DNA from: Salegentibacter sp. Hel_I_6
Lineage (GTDB): Bacteria > Bacteroidota > Bacteroidia > Flavobacteriales > Flavobacteriaceae
DNA length: 64,000 nucleotides
Reading direction: 5' to 3'
Assembly: GCF_000745315.1 (NCBI RefSeq)
Contig: NZ_JQNQ01000001.1
Span: 3,720,001 to 3,784,000, forward strand
Shown here: one piece after another, positions 52,401 to 60,525 of the stretch
Layout: every line of letters begins with the position of its first letter
Numbering within the stretch: the stretch's first letter is position 1
Notes under the pieces: model-generated
What the model was told of the DNA's origin: nothing
The model's input: the letters and a program-made list of their open reading frames with translations, nothing else
The model's database searches: none
Position numbers and translations under genes: made by a program

Positions 52401-53073
52401 ACGAGCCAATAAAGATTTAGAACAATTTGTCTCAATTTGCTCTCACGATCTTCAGGAACCGCTTTCTACTATTAAATTTGGTAGTGACGTTTTGGGTAAA
52501 CTATATTCAACTAAATTAGACGAAAAAGGAAAGAATTATATTCAATATATTAAAGATGCATCTACCAGGCTTTCCGAGCAAATTAAAGCCCTGCTAGAGC
52601 ATTCAAGAATTGGTCGTCACGGAGAAAAAAGCCTGGTTAATATTAAAGAAGTTGTGGAGGTTGTGAAATATGATCTCGGCAAAAGAATCAAAGATACCAA
52701 CGCCAAAGTAAACGCCGGGACACTTCCAAAAATTATGGGTCATGAAGTAGAATTGCGACTACTATTCCAGAACCTTATAAGTAATGCCATAAAATACACA
52801 CCAAAAGAGAGAAATCCAGATGTGCGTATTGCAGCGTATAGAGAAGGTATGCATTGGGTATTCTCTGTTACCGATAATGGTTATGGGATTTCAGAAGAAG
52901 ATAAAAAGAATATTTTCACGATCTTTAACCGCGTTAAGGAAACTAATGGAAACGATGGTACGGGAGTGGGACTTGCGCACGTTGAAAAAATTGTGCAGTT
53001 ACACGAGGGTACTATCTGGGTAGAAAGCCAGGTTGGAGTGGGGAGTACTTTTTATTTTAAATTAAAAGCATAG
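49432..53073 (+). CDS. CheB-CheR-PAS-histidine kinase fusion protein
   Basis: This 1213-residue protein joins a CheB methylesterase (residues 15-205, VIAVGASAGGLEALKSFF, LSGTGSDGTRGVRAI), a CheR methyltransferase (215-490, LWDVACSSGEEAYSFAM and MVACRNLLIYF), a long coiled coil with repeated SNEELQ-type units (residues 660-740), two PAS domains, and a histidine kinase (SICSHDLQEPLSTI; DNGYGI; GTGVGLAHVEKI). No flagellar or receptor genes are nearby, so methylation of chemoreceptors is not the likely job. It probably works as a sensory kinase. It ends 6 bases before a phytochrome gene. Confidence 0.92.
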   Translation: MTKVNNYLSTSELENKLKTDEPRVIAVGASAGGLEALKSFFEGIPETDKNAYVVIQHLSPDYKSMMGELLKKNTNLPILEIKDGMKMKQGHIYLIPPVNNLTFSDNKLHLVEKPKNQSLNLPIDMFFEALSKERKEKAIGVILSGTGSDGTRGVRAIKERDGMIMVQDPEEAKFDGMPQSAINTGLVDYVIPVSKMAKELINFIDSPSVFHFKDGDLNYNESELMKILRFVDEKTGLDFREYKHATLARRIARRVNVCKCNSLSDYYEFLIKNEEEIEILHREFLIGVTKFFRDEKVWKILREEVIPKMVEKKKDGEVIKLWDVACSSGEEAYSFAMCINEEIEKQRKSVDLKIFATDISQKHLNIGSEAFYPESIVADIDSDLLLKYFISKPDGYKVVDKVRRMVVFSRHNIIKNPPFNNMDMVACRNLLIYFQPGIQNKALNFLQYALKVGGILVLGTSENVSSQKNNFKVINRSAKIYQNENSDKRLDSNISQATTSNNLTSGLRQIRRPSYKKATNPLKTKLTEELNETILETFGGASVFVDKDFNILQAVGEFRKYANLPISGFSVNLLDMMGSDLKYIIQSTLKKAKKSNSKVRYKDASFEHHEEQRSVDIIVKPYQQKTEDANSSFVITFIEKEVNLKEVDTLEKLSLTNRTKEYVADLEDELKETKEELQTSMEEIETSNEELQAANEELLASNEELQSTNEELQSVNEEINTVNAENLQKVEDLAALNSDMNNLLESTEIGVIFLDEDLKIRKFTPAIQRHFNLIDSDEGRPIEHFTSSMGKSNLITRCKRVLRTGKILEKQVMTKDGSHYLRRISPYQNSKDEVNGVVVTFIDVGLLQRSKERLIASEKRFKSFYEEDPVIHISVDPQTQLIVQCNEMAVSKLGYESKEDLIDKPILDLYNEDSQLRALKSNKEFKNSGTIVNMEQEILTASGDLLPVILNATAEKDLDGKLVTIRYTCVDISALKKAENKLKQQREDLERANKDLEQFVSICSHDLQEPLSTIKFGSDVLGKLYSTKLDEKGKNYIQYIKDASTRLSEQIKALLEHSRIGRHGEKSLVNIKEVVEVVKYDLGKRIKDTNAKVNAGTLPKIMGHEVELRLLFQNLISNAIKYTPKERNPDVRIAAYREGMHWVFSVTDNGYGISEEDKKNIFTIFNRVKETNGNDGTGVGLAHVEKIVQLHEGTIWVESQVGVGSTFYFKLKA

Positions 53074-53079
53074 CCGTTT

Positions 53080-55293
53080 ATGAGCTCAGAGCAGCTTCCT
53101 TATCCAGAAAAAGTAGATATTCGAAACTGTGATAAAGAACCAATTCATTTAATAGGAAAAGCACAGGCTCACGGAGTTATCCTTGCGGTTAATCCCCAAA
53201 CATTTAAAATTATTCAGGCGTCTGAAAATACTTCCAAATTTTTTGGAGTTGTTCATCAAGACGTTTTAAATACCTCTATCGAAGCCTTAATTGGAGAAAC
53301 TGCTTTTCAAAGAATAAACGAGACCATTTCCAGCGAATCCAACTTCAGTGCTGAGGAACTTAAAATTAATAAGAAGTTCTTTGTAATGATGCCACATTTA
53401 TCTGAAGAACATCTAATTCTGGATTTTGAACTTCTCGGTGATTTTTGGGATCCTATGCATTTTCAGCAACAGTTAACTACCATAATTAACGGTCTGGATG
53501 CTGTGGAAACTATTCACGCTCTTTGCAATAAAGCAGCCAGATTAATGAAGAATATCTTCGATTACGATCGCGTAATGATTTATCGCTTTGATGAAGAATG
53601 GAACGGAGAAGTAGTTGCTGAGGAAAAGGAACCCCATTTAGAGAGCTGGTTAGATTTGCATTATCCTGCTAGCGATATCCCGGCACAATCCAGGAATTTA
53701 TTTTTAAAACATAAGGTTAGAATAATTTCAGATGTTAATTATGAACCTGTTCCAATTACGCCAGAAATTTCTCCCATAACCCATATGCCATTAGATCTTT
53801 CCAGATCTGAATTGCGCGGAGTTTCTCCTATTCATATTGAATATTTACAAAACATGAAGGTTGGAGCTTCTTTAACCGCAGCGATTATTGTAAATGGTAA
53901 ACTATGGGGTTTGGTGGCCTGCCATCATTATTCGGCTAAATTCATTAATTATTTTCAACGTGAAACCTGTAAATTCTTAACACAGGTTTTTTCTAGTAAT
54001 ATATCTTCTATCCAAACAGGTATTTTTAATAAAAAATTGGATGAAAGTACCGAATTACGAGAAGAAATACTGGAAGACCTAAATATTGAAAACACTCTGG
54101 TACTCGGTCTTCAAGAAGCTAAAGTTTCATTTACCTCACTTATTGAAAGTGGTGGAGGTGCTGTAGTTTTGGAAAATGAAATCGCACTTTTCGGCAATAC
54201 GCCTACCAAAGTTGAAATTTTGCAATTATGTGATTTTTTAGCTGAAAAAGAGGAAACTATTTTCACGACTAAAAGCCTTAAAAGTCAATATCCAGAAGCA
54301 GAAAAGTTTAAAAAATTGGCTTCAGGAATATTGAGTTTTAAATTAGGACAGGCAAAAGATAGTTTTGTAATATGGTTTAGACCAGAAGTTTCAGAAACAG
54401 TGAGTTGGGGTGGCGATCCTAATAATAAAATTTCTTATAACGAAGAAAAGCAACGTTTAAGTCCGAGAAAATCTTTTGAGAAATGGACGGAGAAATTAGA
54501 CGGAATTTCCAGTTCTTGGCAGGATTACGATATTGAAACTGCTAAAGCTTTTAGAGAGAATTTAAATCAGTTTATTCTTAAAAAACAAAAAGAAGAGATT
54601 AGCCGTTTAAACCAAAATTTTGTTGAAGCCAATAAAGATTTGGAACTTTTTAGTTATGGTGTTTCTCACGATCTGCGCAGTCCATTGCGCGGTATTATTG
54701 GTTATGCTCAAATTTTAAAAGAAGATTTTGATAAAGAACTTTCTGCTGAAGCTTCAGAAACTATTGATACTATTTTAACGGCTTCTGGCAAGATGGAAGG
54801 AATTATAGATGATATTCTATCTTTCGCAAAAGTTACCGGTGGCGAAATTCAGAAGAAAAATTTCAACACTAATAAAGTATTAGAGGAGCTTTTACTAAGC
54901 TTTAATATTAAAAGTAATTTCCCGACAACGAAATTAAAAATTCAGGATAATTTACCAGACACTTATGGGGATAGGCGCATGATCTTTCAGCTTTGGAGCA
55001 ATTTGGTGGGAAATGCTTTAAAATACTCGCAGCAAACCGCAAATCCCAGTATAGAAATAGGGAGCATTACTCAGGATAATAAGGATGTTTTCTACATAAA
55101 AGATAACGGAATTGGAATTGCAGAAAACAAAAAAGATAGAATTTTTGATATGTTTTCCCGGTTTTCTAAAAAAGATTTTAAAGGTAGTGGTGTTGGTCTT
55201 ACTATAGTTGCCAGGGTTTTAGAAAAACACAATGGTAAAATTTGGGTTGAAAGTGAACCTGAAAAAGGAAGTACTTTTTTCTTTCACTTATAA
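53080..55293 (+). CDS. Bacteriophytochrome histidine kinase
   Basis: This 737-residue red/far-red photoreceptor has the PAS-GAF-PHY-kinase layout. The likely biliverdin-binding Cys is Cys17 in IRNCDKEPIHLIGKAQAHG. The GAF domain holds DYDRVMIYRF and HYPASDIPAQSR with the conserved DIP. The PHY tongue has VSWGGDP (WGG) and PRKSFEKW (PRxSF). The kinase part has YGVSHDLRSPLRGI, DNGIGI and GSGVGLTIVARV. It follows the CheB-CheR fusion by 6 bases. A response regulator and a heme oxygenase gene follow, which would supply the partner and chromophore. Confidence 0.94.
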   Translation: MSSEQLPYPEKVDIRNCDKEPIHLIGKAQAHGVILAVNPQTFKIIQASENTSKFFGVVHQDVLNTSIEALIGETAFQRINETISSESNFSAEELKINKKFFVMMPHLSEEHLILDFELLGDFWDPMHFQQQLTTIINGLDAVETIHALCNKAARLMKNIFDYDRVMIYRFDEEWNGEVVAEEKEPHLESWLDLHYPASDIPAQSRNLFLKHKVRIISDVNYEPVPITPEISPITHMPLDLSRSELRGVSPIHIEYLQNMKVGASLTAAIIVNGKLWGLVACHHYSAKFINYFQRETCKFLTQVFSSNISSIQTGIFNKKLDESTELREEILEDLNIENTLVLGLQEAKVSFTSLIESGGGAVVLENEIALFGNTPTKVEILQLCDFLAEKEETIFTTKSLKSQYPEAEKFKKLASGILSFKLGQAKDSFVIWFRPEVSETVSWGGDPNNKISYNEEKQRLSPRKSFEKWTEKLDGISSSWQDYDIETAKAFRENLNQFILKKQKEEISRLNQNFVEANKDLELFSYGVSHDLRSPLRGIIGYAQILKEDFDKELSAEASETIDTILTASGKMEGIIDDILSFAKVTGGEIQKKNFNTNKVLEELLLSFNIKSNFPTTKLKIQDNLPDTYGDRRMIFQLWSNLVGNALKYSQQTANPSIEIGSITQDNKDVFYIKDNGIGIAENKKDRIFDMFSRFSKKDFKGSGVGLTIVARVLEKHNGKIWVESEPEKGSTFFFHL

Positions 55294-55343
55294 AATACGG
55301 CCTGCCTTTTGCGATAAAAGGTTTTTTGCGTTATCTAGTTTAG

Positions 55344-55351
55344 TATTTTTG
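55344..55351 (+). promoter_or_regulatory. Possible -7 element before the response regulator gene
   Basis: TATTTTTG matches the flavobacterial TAnnTTTG element and lies 16 bases before the ATG at 55368. A TTG at 55326-55328 gives a 15-base spacer, slightly short. A second promoter for the regulator and heme oxygenase is possible. Confidence 0.35.
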
Positions 55352-55367
55352 TATAAACCTAAGAAGA

Positions 55368-55919
55368 ATGATCAAAACCCCATTGCGTATATTATTAGTT
55401 GAAGATGAAGAAACCGATGCGGTTTTAATCAAAAGACAAATTTCCAAAATCGTAGAAAATTCTGAGATAAAAGTAGCTGAAGATTTTCCTGCTTTCGAAG
55501 GGCTTTTTACCAGCTTCCTACCAGATTTAGTGATCTCAGATTATAACTTACCTAACGGGACAGGATTGGATGTGATGGAAACGGTAAAATCTATTGATGA
55601 AAATGTTCCACTAATTTTTATAACCGGAGCATTAGATGACGATGAGTTGGCTGCAGATACTATTCTTTCTGGCGCTTCAGGGTTTATACTTAAAAAGCAC
55701 ATGCCTGTTCTTAATGAAAAATTAGAACCACTTTTAAAACAAGTGGTTTATAATATGGTGCAGCACGAGGAATTGAGAGAGCAAATACGAAAGAATAAAA
55801 TTGCTGTTCACCAAATTTATAGCTATCTAGATAATATGAAGGCAGATGATAAAGAGCAGCGTGAGAATATAGAGAAAATTAGAACTAATCTAGGTAAATT
55901 CAATATTGATGCTGAATAG
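55368..55919 (+). CDS. Response regulator next to phytochrome
   Basis: This 183-residue protein has one receiver domain (ILLVEDEETDAVLIKRQI, phospho-acceptor Asp in LVISDYNLPNGTGLD, Thr in LIFITGALDD, Lys in FILKKHM) and a helical C-terminal tail of about 50 residues. There is no DNA-binding domain. It lies 74 bases after the phytochrome kinase and overlaps the heme oxygenase start, so it is the likely phosphate acceptor of the light signal. The target of the output is not visible here. Confidence 0.9.
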   Translation: MIKTPLRILLVEDEETDAVLIKRQISKIVENSEIKVAEDFPAFEGLFTSFLPDLVISDYNLPNGTGLDVMETVKSIDENVPLIFITGALDDDELAADTILSGASGFILKKHMPVLNEKLEPLLKQVVYNMVQHEELREQIRKNKIAVHQIYSYLDNMKADDKEQRENIEKIRTNLGKFNIDAE

Positions 55920-56475
55920 TCTTAGAGTCGCCACAAAGGAATTACACGAGAACCTGGAAAAAGAAAATCTTGCCAGCCAGATTATTTCACACGAAATAAG
56001 CCTGGAAGATTATAAACTTTTATTGCTTCAAAATTATATTTCCTATAAAATTACCGAAACTGAAATAGCTAAATATCTTGAATCATATCAATCGGATAAA
56101 ACCGATCAATTGTCAAAAGATCTGCACAATCTTAATGTAGAAACAAGTATTGCTGAAAAGTTCAACGGCAAATTCAAAATAACTTCTTACGAAGAAGCTT
56201 TAGGTGCATCTTATGTTGTTTTAGGCTCAGCGCTTGGTGGAATTTATATTTCTAAAGAACTTCCAAATTGCCCTGCCTTAAATGAAATAGAGAAACCTCA
56301 TTTCTTTAATGGCGAAAGGGATGGTGTGAAATCCTGGAATAAATTTGTAAAAGAATTAAAAGCTGAAGATTTTTCAGAAATTCAGAAACAGGAAGCTTCG
56401 CAAAAAGCCAGGGAAACCTTTGAATTCTTCGGACTGGTTTTTAAAGAAACCTCAGTAATTCCCCAATATAATTAA
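55909..56475 (+). CDS. bphO: Biliverdin-producing heme oxygenase (BphO type)
   Basis: This helical protein of 188 residues belongs to the heme oxygenase fold. The proximal His is in KELHENLE near residue 13, and the distal helix glycines are in ALGASYVVLGSALGGIYI near residue 105. It would open heme to biliverdin, the chromophore of the phytochrome encoded two genes upstream. The ATG at 55909 overlaps the end of the response regulator gene, so the genes are translationally coupled. A TTG at 55906 is a less likely start. The iron released could also be used, but context favours chromophore supply. Confidence 0.88.
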   Translation: MLNSLRVATKELHENLEKENLASQIISHEISLEDYKLLLLQNYISYKITETEIAKYLESYQSDKTDQLSKDLHNLNVETSIAEKFNGKFKITSYEEALGASYVVLGSALGGIYISKELPNCPALNEIEKPHFFNGERDGVKSWNKFVKELKAEDFSEIQKQEASQKARETFEFFGLVFKETSVIPQYN

Positions 56476-56725
56476 TATCCATTTATTTTTTTTCTTACTT
56501 GTTTGTCGCGCCTTTTTATTTAGGTTTACCTGATAATGCGGATAGTAATCCGTCCAGAGGAATCTGAATACCTTGATCAAAATGTTTTCCTTATAAAATA
56601 TTTACCGGGTTTTTTCTGAAGTAGTTTATTCAAAAGTATGTATTTTGAAACTGAGTTTGATAGGTATTAAGTTACTCTTTGTTGTTGAAAATCGTTTTTA
56701 ATCTATTATTAAGTTTGAATCTATT

Positions 56726-58441
56726 ATGAGAAAGATAAAATCCTTGATTTGCCTGTTTTTGGCGATTAGTTTTTATTTCCCTGCATTTTCGCAAACCGGT
56801 CGTACTCCGGTTATGGGCGAAAAAGGGATGGTGGTTACCAGCCATTATCTGGCTTCAGAAGTTGGTAAAGAAGTTTTGGTAAAAGGCGGTAATGCTGTAG
56901 ATGCCAGTATTGCTACAGCTTTTGCGCTGGCTGTAACTTTACCTTCAGCAGGTAATATTGGTGGAGGCGGTTTCCTGGTTTATCACGGTAGCGACGGGCA
57001 TAAGACTACATTTAATTTTCGTGAGAAAGCACCTTTAGCTGCTACCCCGAACATGTTTTTGGGAGAAGACGGTAAGATTAAAGAAAATTCCAACCATGAA
57101 GGTTTACTTTCGGTAGGGGTGCCCGGTACTGTGGCGGGGCTTTATAAAGCGCACCAAACAATGGGGAGTTTGTCCTGGCAAGAGCTTTTGCAGCCTGCAG
57201 TAGATTTAGCCGAAAACGGATTTGAATCTACTCATAATATGAATTGGTTTTTAAATTGGGTTAAAGATCACAAGAATGAAGAAATATATGTGGCTACTGC
57301 TAAAGCTTTTCTAAAGAATGGGGAAGAAATCTATAAACCGGGGGAAACCTGGAAGCAGCCAGAGTTGGCTGAAACTTTAAAAAGAATTCAGGAAAACGGT
57401 GCCGATGGTTTTTATAAAGGAAAAACCGCGAAATTGATTGCTGATTATATGAAAAAACACGGCGGACTTATTACCGAAGAAGATCTTGCCAAATATGAAG
57501 CAGAAGAATTAGAACCCGTTACCGGTACTTATCGTGGGCACGAAATTATTTCTATGCCACCACCTAGTTCCGGTGGTGTTGCGCTTATAGAAATGCTAAA
57601 TATTTTAGAGAATTTTGATGTTGAAAATTCAGGGCATAATTCGGCTGCATCTTTACATTTACTTACGGAAGCAATGCGAAGAGGCTATGCAGATAGGGCT
57701 TTACATTTGGGAGATCCAAATTTTAATGCAGAAATGCCTATAGCTAAATTAATTTCAAAAGAATATGCAAAAGACCTGGCCGGCGGTATCGAGGTGAAAA
57801 AGGCTTCGGTAAGTGATTCAGCAAATTTTAATAATGCGCACTTACAATACGAAAGTCCGGAAACCACGCATATTTCTGTAGTAGATAAAGATGGAAATGT
57901 GGTATCCTTAACCTATACTTTAGAGCATAGCTACGGCTCCAAAATAACGGTAGAAGGGGCTGGTTTCCTTTTAAATAACGAAATGGGTGATTTTAATCCC
58001 ATACCCGGCTATACAGATTCCCGTGGATTAATTGGAACCGCTCCTAATTTAGTAGCTCCTGAAAAACGCATGCTATCGAGTATGACGCCCACGATTGTAG
58101 CAAAGGACGGAAAACCTCTTATGGTAATTGGTAGCCCGGGTGGGAGAACTATAATAAATACTGTACTTCAGGTTATCGTTAATACTATTGACTATAAAAT
58201 GAATATTGCTCAAGCTATCGAGTCGCCAAGAATTCATCACCAATGGCTTCCAGACCAAACCCGATTTGAGTACTGGGGAATTTCGCCCGATACCAAAAGA
58301 ATTTATGAAGAGATGGGGCATGAAGTTTATGAAGGTGGAAATCAAGGCCAGGCGATGGGAATCTATATTGATGTTGCTAATAATCATATTTACGGCGCTG
58401 CCGATTCCCGTAGTTATGACGGAAGGGCGATAGGGTATTAA
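56726..58441 (+). CDS. ggt: Gamma-glutamyltransferase, secreted
   Basis: This 571-residue Ntn-hydrolase cleaves glutathione and gamma-glutamyl peptides in the periplasm. A signal peptide is present (SLICLFLAISFYFPAFSQ). The nucleophile Thr is the start of the small subunit in PETTHISVVDKDGNVVS near residue 385. The substrate loops NPIPGYTDSRG and SSMTPTIV and the terminal GSPGGRTIINTV are typical. The length is normal and self-cleavage is expected. It stands alone, 250 bases after the heme oxygenase gene. That gap holds no gene. Confidence 0.95.
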   Translation: MRKIKSLICLFLAISFYFPAFSQTGRTPVMGEKGMVVTSHYLASEVGKEVLVKGGNAVDASIATAFALAVTLPSAGNIGGGGFLVYHGSDGHKTTFNFREKAPLAATPNMFLGEDGKIKENSNHEGLLSVGVPGTVAGLYKAHQTMGSLSWQELLQPAVDLAENGFESTHNMNWFLNWVKDHKNEEIYVATAKAFLKNGEEIYKPGETWKQPELAETLKRIQENGADGFYKGKTAKLIADYMKKHGGLITEEDLAKYEAEELEPVTGTYRGHEIISMPPPSSGGVALIEMLNILENFDVENSGHNSAASLHLLTEAMRRGYADRALHLGDPNFNAEMPIAKLISKEYAKDLAGGIEVKKASVSDSANFNNAHLQYESPETTHISVVDKDGNVVSLTYTLEHSYGSKITVEGAGFLLNNEMGDFNPIPGYTDSRGLIGTAPNLVAPEKRMLSSMTPTIVAKDGKPLMVIGSPGGRTIINTVLQVIVNTIDYKMNIAQAIESPRIHHQWLPDQTRFEYWGISPDTKRIYEEMGHEVYEGGNQGQAMGIYIDVANNHIYGAADSRSYDGRAIGY

Positions 58442-58527
58442 TTGAATTTTATAATAACCTTAAAACTATTGGCGCAGATTTGTTTTATCTTTAATTGAAA
58501 AAATTAATCAATTTTAAAAGAAAAATT

Positions 58528-59130
58528 ATGAGTCAACCAAAAGTAGCTGTGATATTTTATAGTGCCACAGGAACAAATCACCAACTAGCACAATGGGCAG
58601 GAGAAGCTGCTAAAGAGGCTGGAGCAGCTGAAGTAAGAGTGAAAAAAGTTCAGGAAACAGCCCCTCAGGAGGCTATTAATCAAAATGAAAGTTGGAAAAA
58701 GTATATTGAGGATAATAAGGGTTTCCCAACCGTAAGTCTTGATGATCTCGAATGGGCAGATGCTATTATTTTTAGCACTCCAACCCGATATGGAAACTTG
58801 CCATCACAACTTCAGTCTTTTTTCGATACCACCGGTGGACTTTGGTCTAGCGGTAAATTAGCTAATAAAATAGTTAGTGGGATGACTAGTGCAGCCAATC
58901 CGCATGGTGGGCAGGAAGCCACCTTACTTTCTTTGTATAAAACAGTGATGCACTGGGGTTCTATTATTGTTGCTCCAGGATATACAGATCCTTGTTTGTT
59001 TGAAGCCGGAGGAAATCCTTACGGAATAAGTGTCACCGCTGATGGAAGTACCCCTGGAGATAATATTAAAAAAGCAGTAAAACACCAGGTAACAAGAACG
59101 GTGGAAATGGCTTCTAAGTTTAACAGCTAA
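58528..59130 (+). CDS. wrbA: NAD(P)H:quinone oxidoreductase, WrbA flavodoxin-like
   Basis: This 200-residue flavodoxin-like enzyme reduces quinones in two-electron steps. The FMN-binding loop is AVIFYSATGTNHQLAQ, followed by FSTPTRYGNLPSQLQSFFD and the WrbA active-site segment. I chose the ATG at 58528 because it gives the usual WrbA start (MSQPKVAVIFYS). A TTG-led extension from 58495 would add 11 residues with no homologous look. A strong hairpin terminator follows 22 bases after the stop. Confidence 0.94.
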   Translation: MSQPKVAVIFYSATGTNHQLAQWAGEAAKEAGAAEVRVKKVQETAPQEAINQNESWKKYIEDNKGFPTVSLDDLEWADAIIFSTPTRYGNLPSQLQSFFDTTGGLWSSGKLANKIVSGMTSAANPHGGQEATLLSLYKTVMHWGSIIVAPGYTDPCLFEAGGNPYGISVTADGSTPGDNIKKAVKHQVTRTVEMASKFNS

Positions 59131-59152
59131 TTAGTTAGCCAAAAAAAATATT

Positions 59153-59199
59153 CGTCATTGCGATCCTGATTTTTTTAGCGATCGTAATGGCGTTTTTTT
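59153..59199 (+). terminator. Intrinsic terminator of wrbA
   Basis: A 13-pair stem (59153-59165 with 59180-59192, two G-U pairs) is followed by seven T bases. The 5' arm begins CGTCATTGCGATC, which resembles the start of the repeats at 17244 and 24012. Confidence 0.85.
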
Positions 59200-59217
59200 A
59201 TGTTTCAAAACAATTTA

Positions 59218-59601
59218 TTATAAAACAAGTTCATTAAAAAGTCGGTTTAGGGTTTTATCGAGATCGTTGGTCATTCCCGGGTGTGGTCTTGAAGTTTGAA
59301 TTATTGAACTGCGAACGGCAGTAAGCCACCTAAATCGAGAAGGCATATCTAATTGCGCAATTGGCCCTCCATTTTTATTTCCTTCACATACTTTTTTAAA
59401 AGAATCCAGGTTAGTACAAATTTCATCTTTGTCCAGATCTTTACAGAAAATACCTAAACGGCTTTCATCAACTTCAAATAAAGCTTTTAAAAACTTCGAC
59501 TGCTTACTGAAAAGAATAACTCCCACATTTAGAAATTCTTCACGTTCTACTTTAGGTACCAACCTAATTACAGCATATTCATATAAGTGCTTCTCTTGCA
59601 T
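59218..59601 (-). CDS. DUF3037 protein paired with HipA-like kinase
   Basis: This 127-residue protein starts with YEYAVIRLVPKVEREEFLNV, typical of DUF3037. It has no membrane helix, signal or known catalytic motif. Its start overlaps the end of the HipA-like kinase gene by 23 bases, so the two proteins are made together. Such pairs of HipA-like and DUF3037 genes are found in other bacteria, to my recollection, which suggests a shared function not yet described. No antitoxin-like DNA-binding domain is visible. Confidence 0.85.
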   Translation of the reverse strand: MQEKHLYEYAVIRLVPKVEREEFLNVGVILFSKQSKFLKALFEVDESRLGIFCKDLDKDEICTNLDSFKKVCEGNKNGGPIAQLDMPSRFRWLTAVRSSIIQTSRPHPGMTNDLDKTLNRLFNELVL

Positions 59602-60370
59602 TCTCTGCTTCTTTTAGAAAAATTTCTGAATGTGCGAGGCGGGTAATTAAAAACTTCGCGTAAACCTCTTTTATCTCTTCTTCAGTTTCTTCGGTATCTT
59701 GCCATTGCAACCACTCAGAAGGAATTAGTGATACAATTTCTCTAATTTTCTCTGGCGTAATATGTTTTCTACAAAATTCATCGGTTTCCTTTAATTTAGT
59801 GGCCCTTGGCAATAAAACGTGATCTTTAATAAAGCTGAAAGGGGTTTTGGCTTTTTCTTCAACATTTGTCCAGGAATGATGAAAATAAAAAGATGCGCCG
59901 TGATCTATAAGCCATAATTCTTTATGCCAAATAAGCATATTTGTATTTCTATAGGTGCGATCTACATTGGTAATAAAAGCATCTAGCCAAACAATTTTTG
60001 AAGCTTCAAATTCATCAACTTCAGTAACCACAGGATCAAAATTAATCGCAGCCGATAGAAAGTGCAAGGCAAGGTTTAGGCCCTGGCTGGCCTGTAATAG
60101 ATCCTGAATTTCTTCATCGCCCTCTGTTCTTCCAAAGGCTTCATCTAGATTTGCATAAACAAGCTCCGGCACTTTAAAGCCAAGAGCTCGGGCAATTTCG
60201 CTTCCTAATAGTTCGGCGATTAAGGCTTTTACGCCGTGGCCAGCCCCCTTAAATTTAAGTACATATTTAAAATCATCATCGGCTTCGGTAAGAGCAGGCA
60301 GGGAGCCGCCTTCTCTAAGCGGGGTAATATACCGCGTAACCGTTACTGTTCTTAATTCAGCTTTTTTCAT
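59579..60370 (-). CDS. HipA-like kinase-fold protein
   Basis: This 263-residue protein resembles the C-terminal kinase lobe of HipA. The catalytic-loop-like stretch is FITNVDRTYRNTNMLIW (Asp-Arg-x(n)-Asn), followed by LWLIDHGASFYF, a DHG in the place of the metal-binding Asp motif. The N-terminal part (YVLKFKGAGHGVKALIAELL) can bind ATP with its Lys. The HipA N-terminal domain and a HipB-type HTH partner are missing. It overlaps a DUF3037 gene. Whether it phosphorylates a tRNA synthetase, as HipA does, is not known. Confidence 0.82.
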   Translation of the reverse strand: MKKAELRTVTVTRYITPLREGGSLPALTEADDDFKYVLKFKGAGHGVKALIAELLGSEIARALGFKVPELVYANLDEAFGRTEGDEEIQDLLQASQGLNLALHFLSAAINFDPVVTEVDEFEASKIVWLDAFITNVDRTYRNTNMLIWHKELWLIDHGASFYFHHSWTNVEEKAKTPFSFIKDHVLLPRATKLKETDEFCRKHITPEKIREIVSLIPSEWLQWQDTEETEEEIKEVYAKFLITRLAHSEIFLKEAENAREALI

Positions 60371-60525
60371 AGTTGTTATAAAGCATCAAAGTTAATGTTT
60401 ATGGAACTATTCAGAAATATAAATTATAGCAGTGGTGATTTTTTAGAAATAAATCAAAGGACTATAAATGGTCAATAAGTTTATCTATAATTTTCTTAAT
60501 TTGGAATCGAAACAAATCTTAGTTT

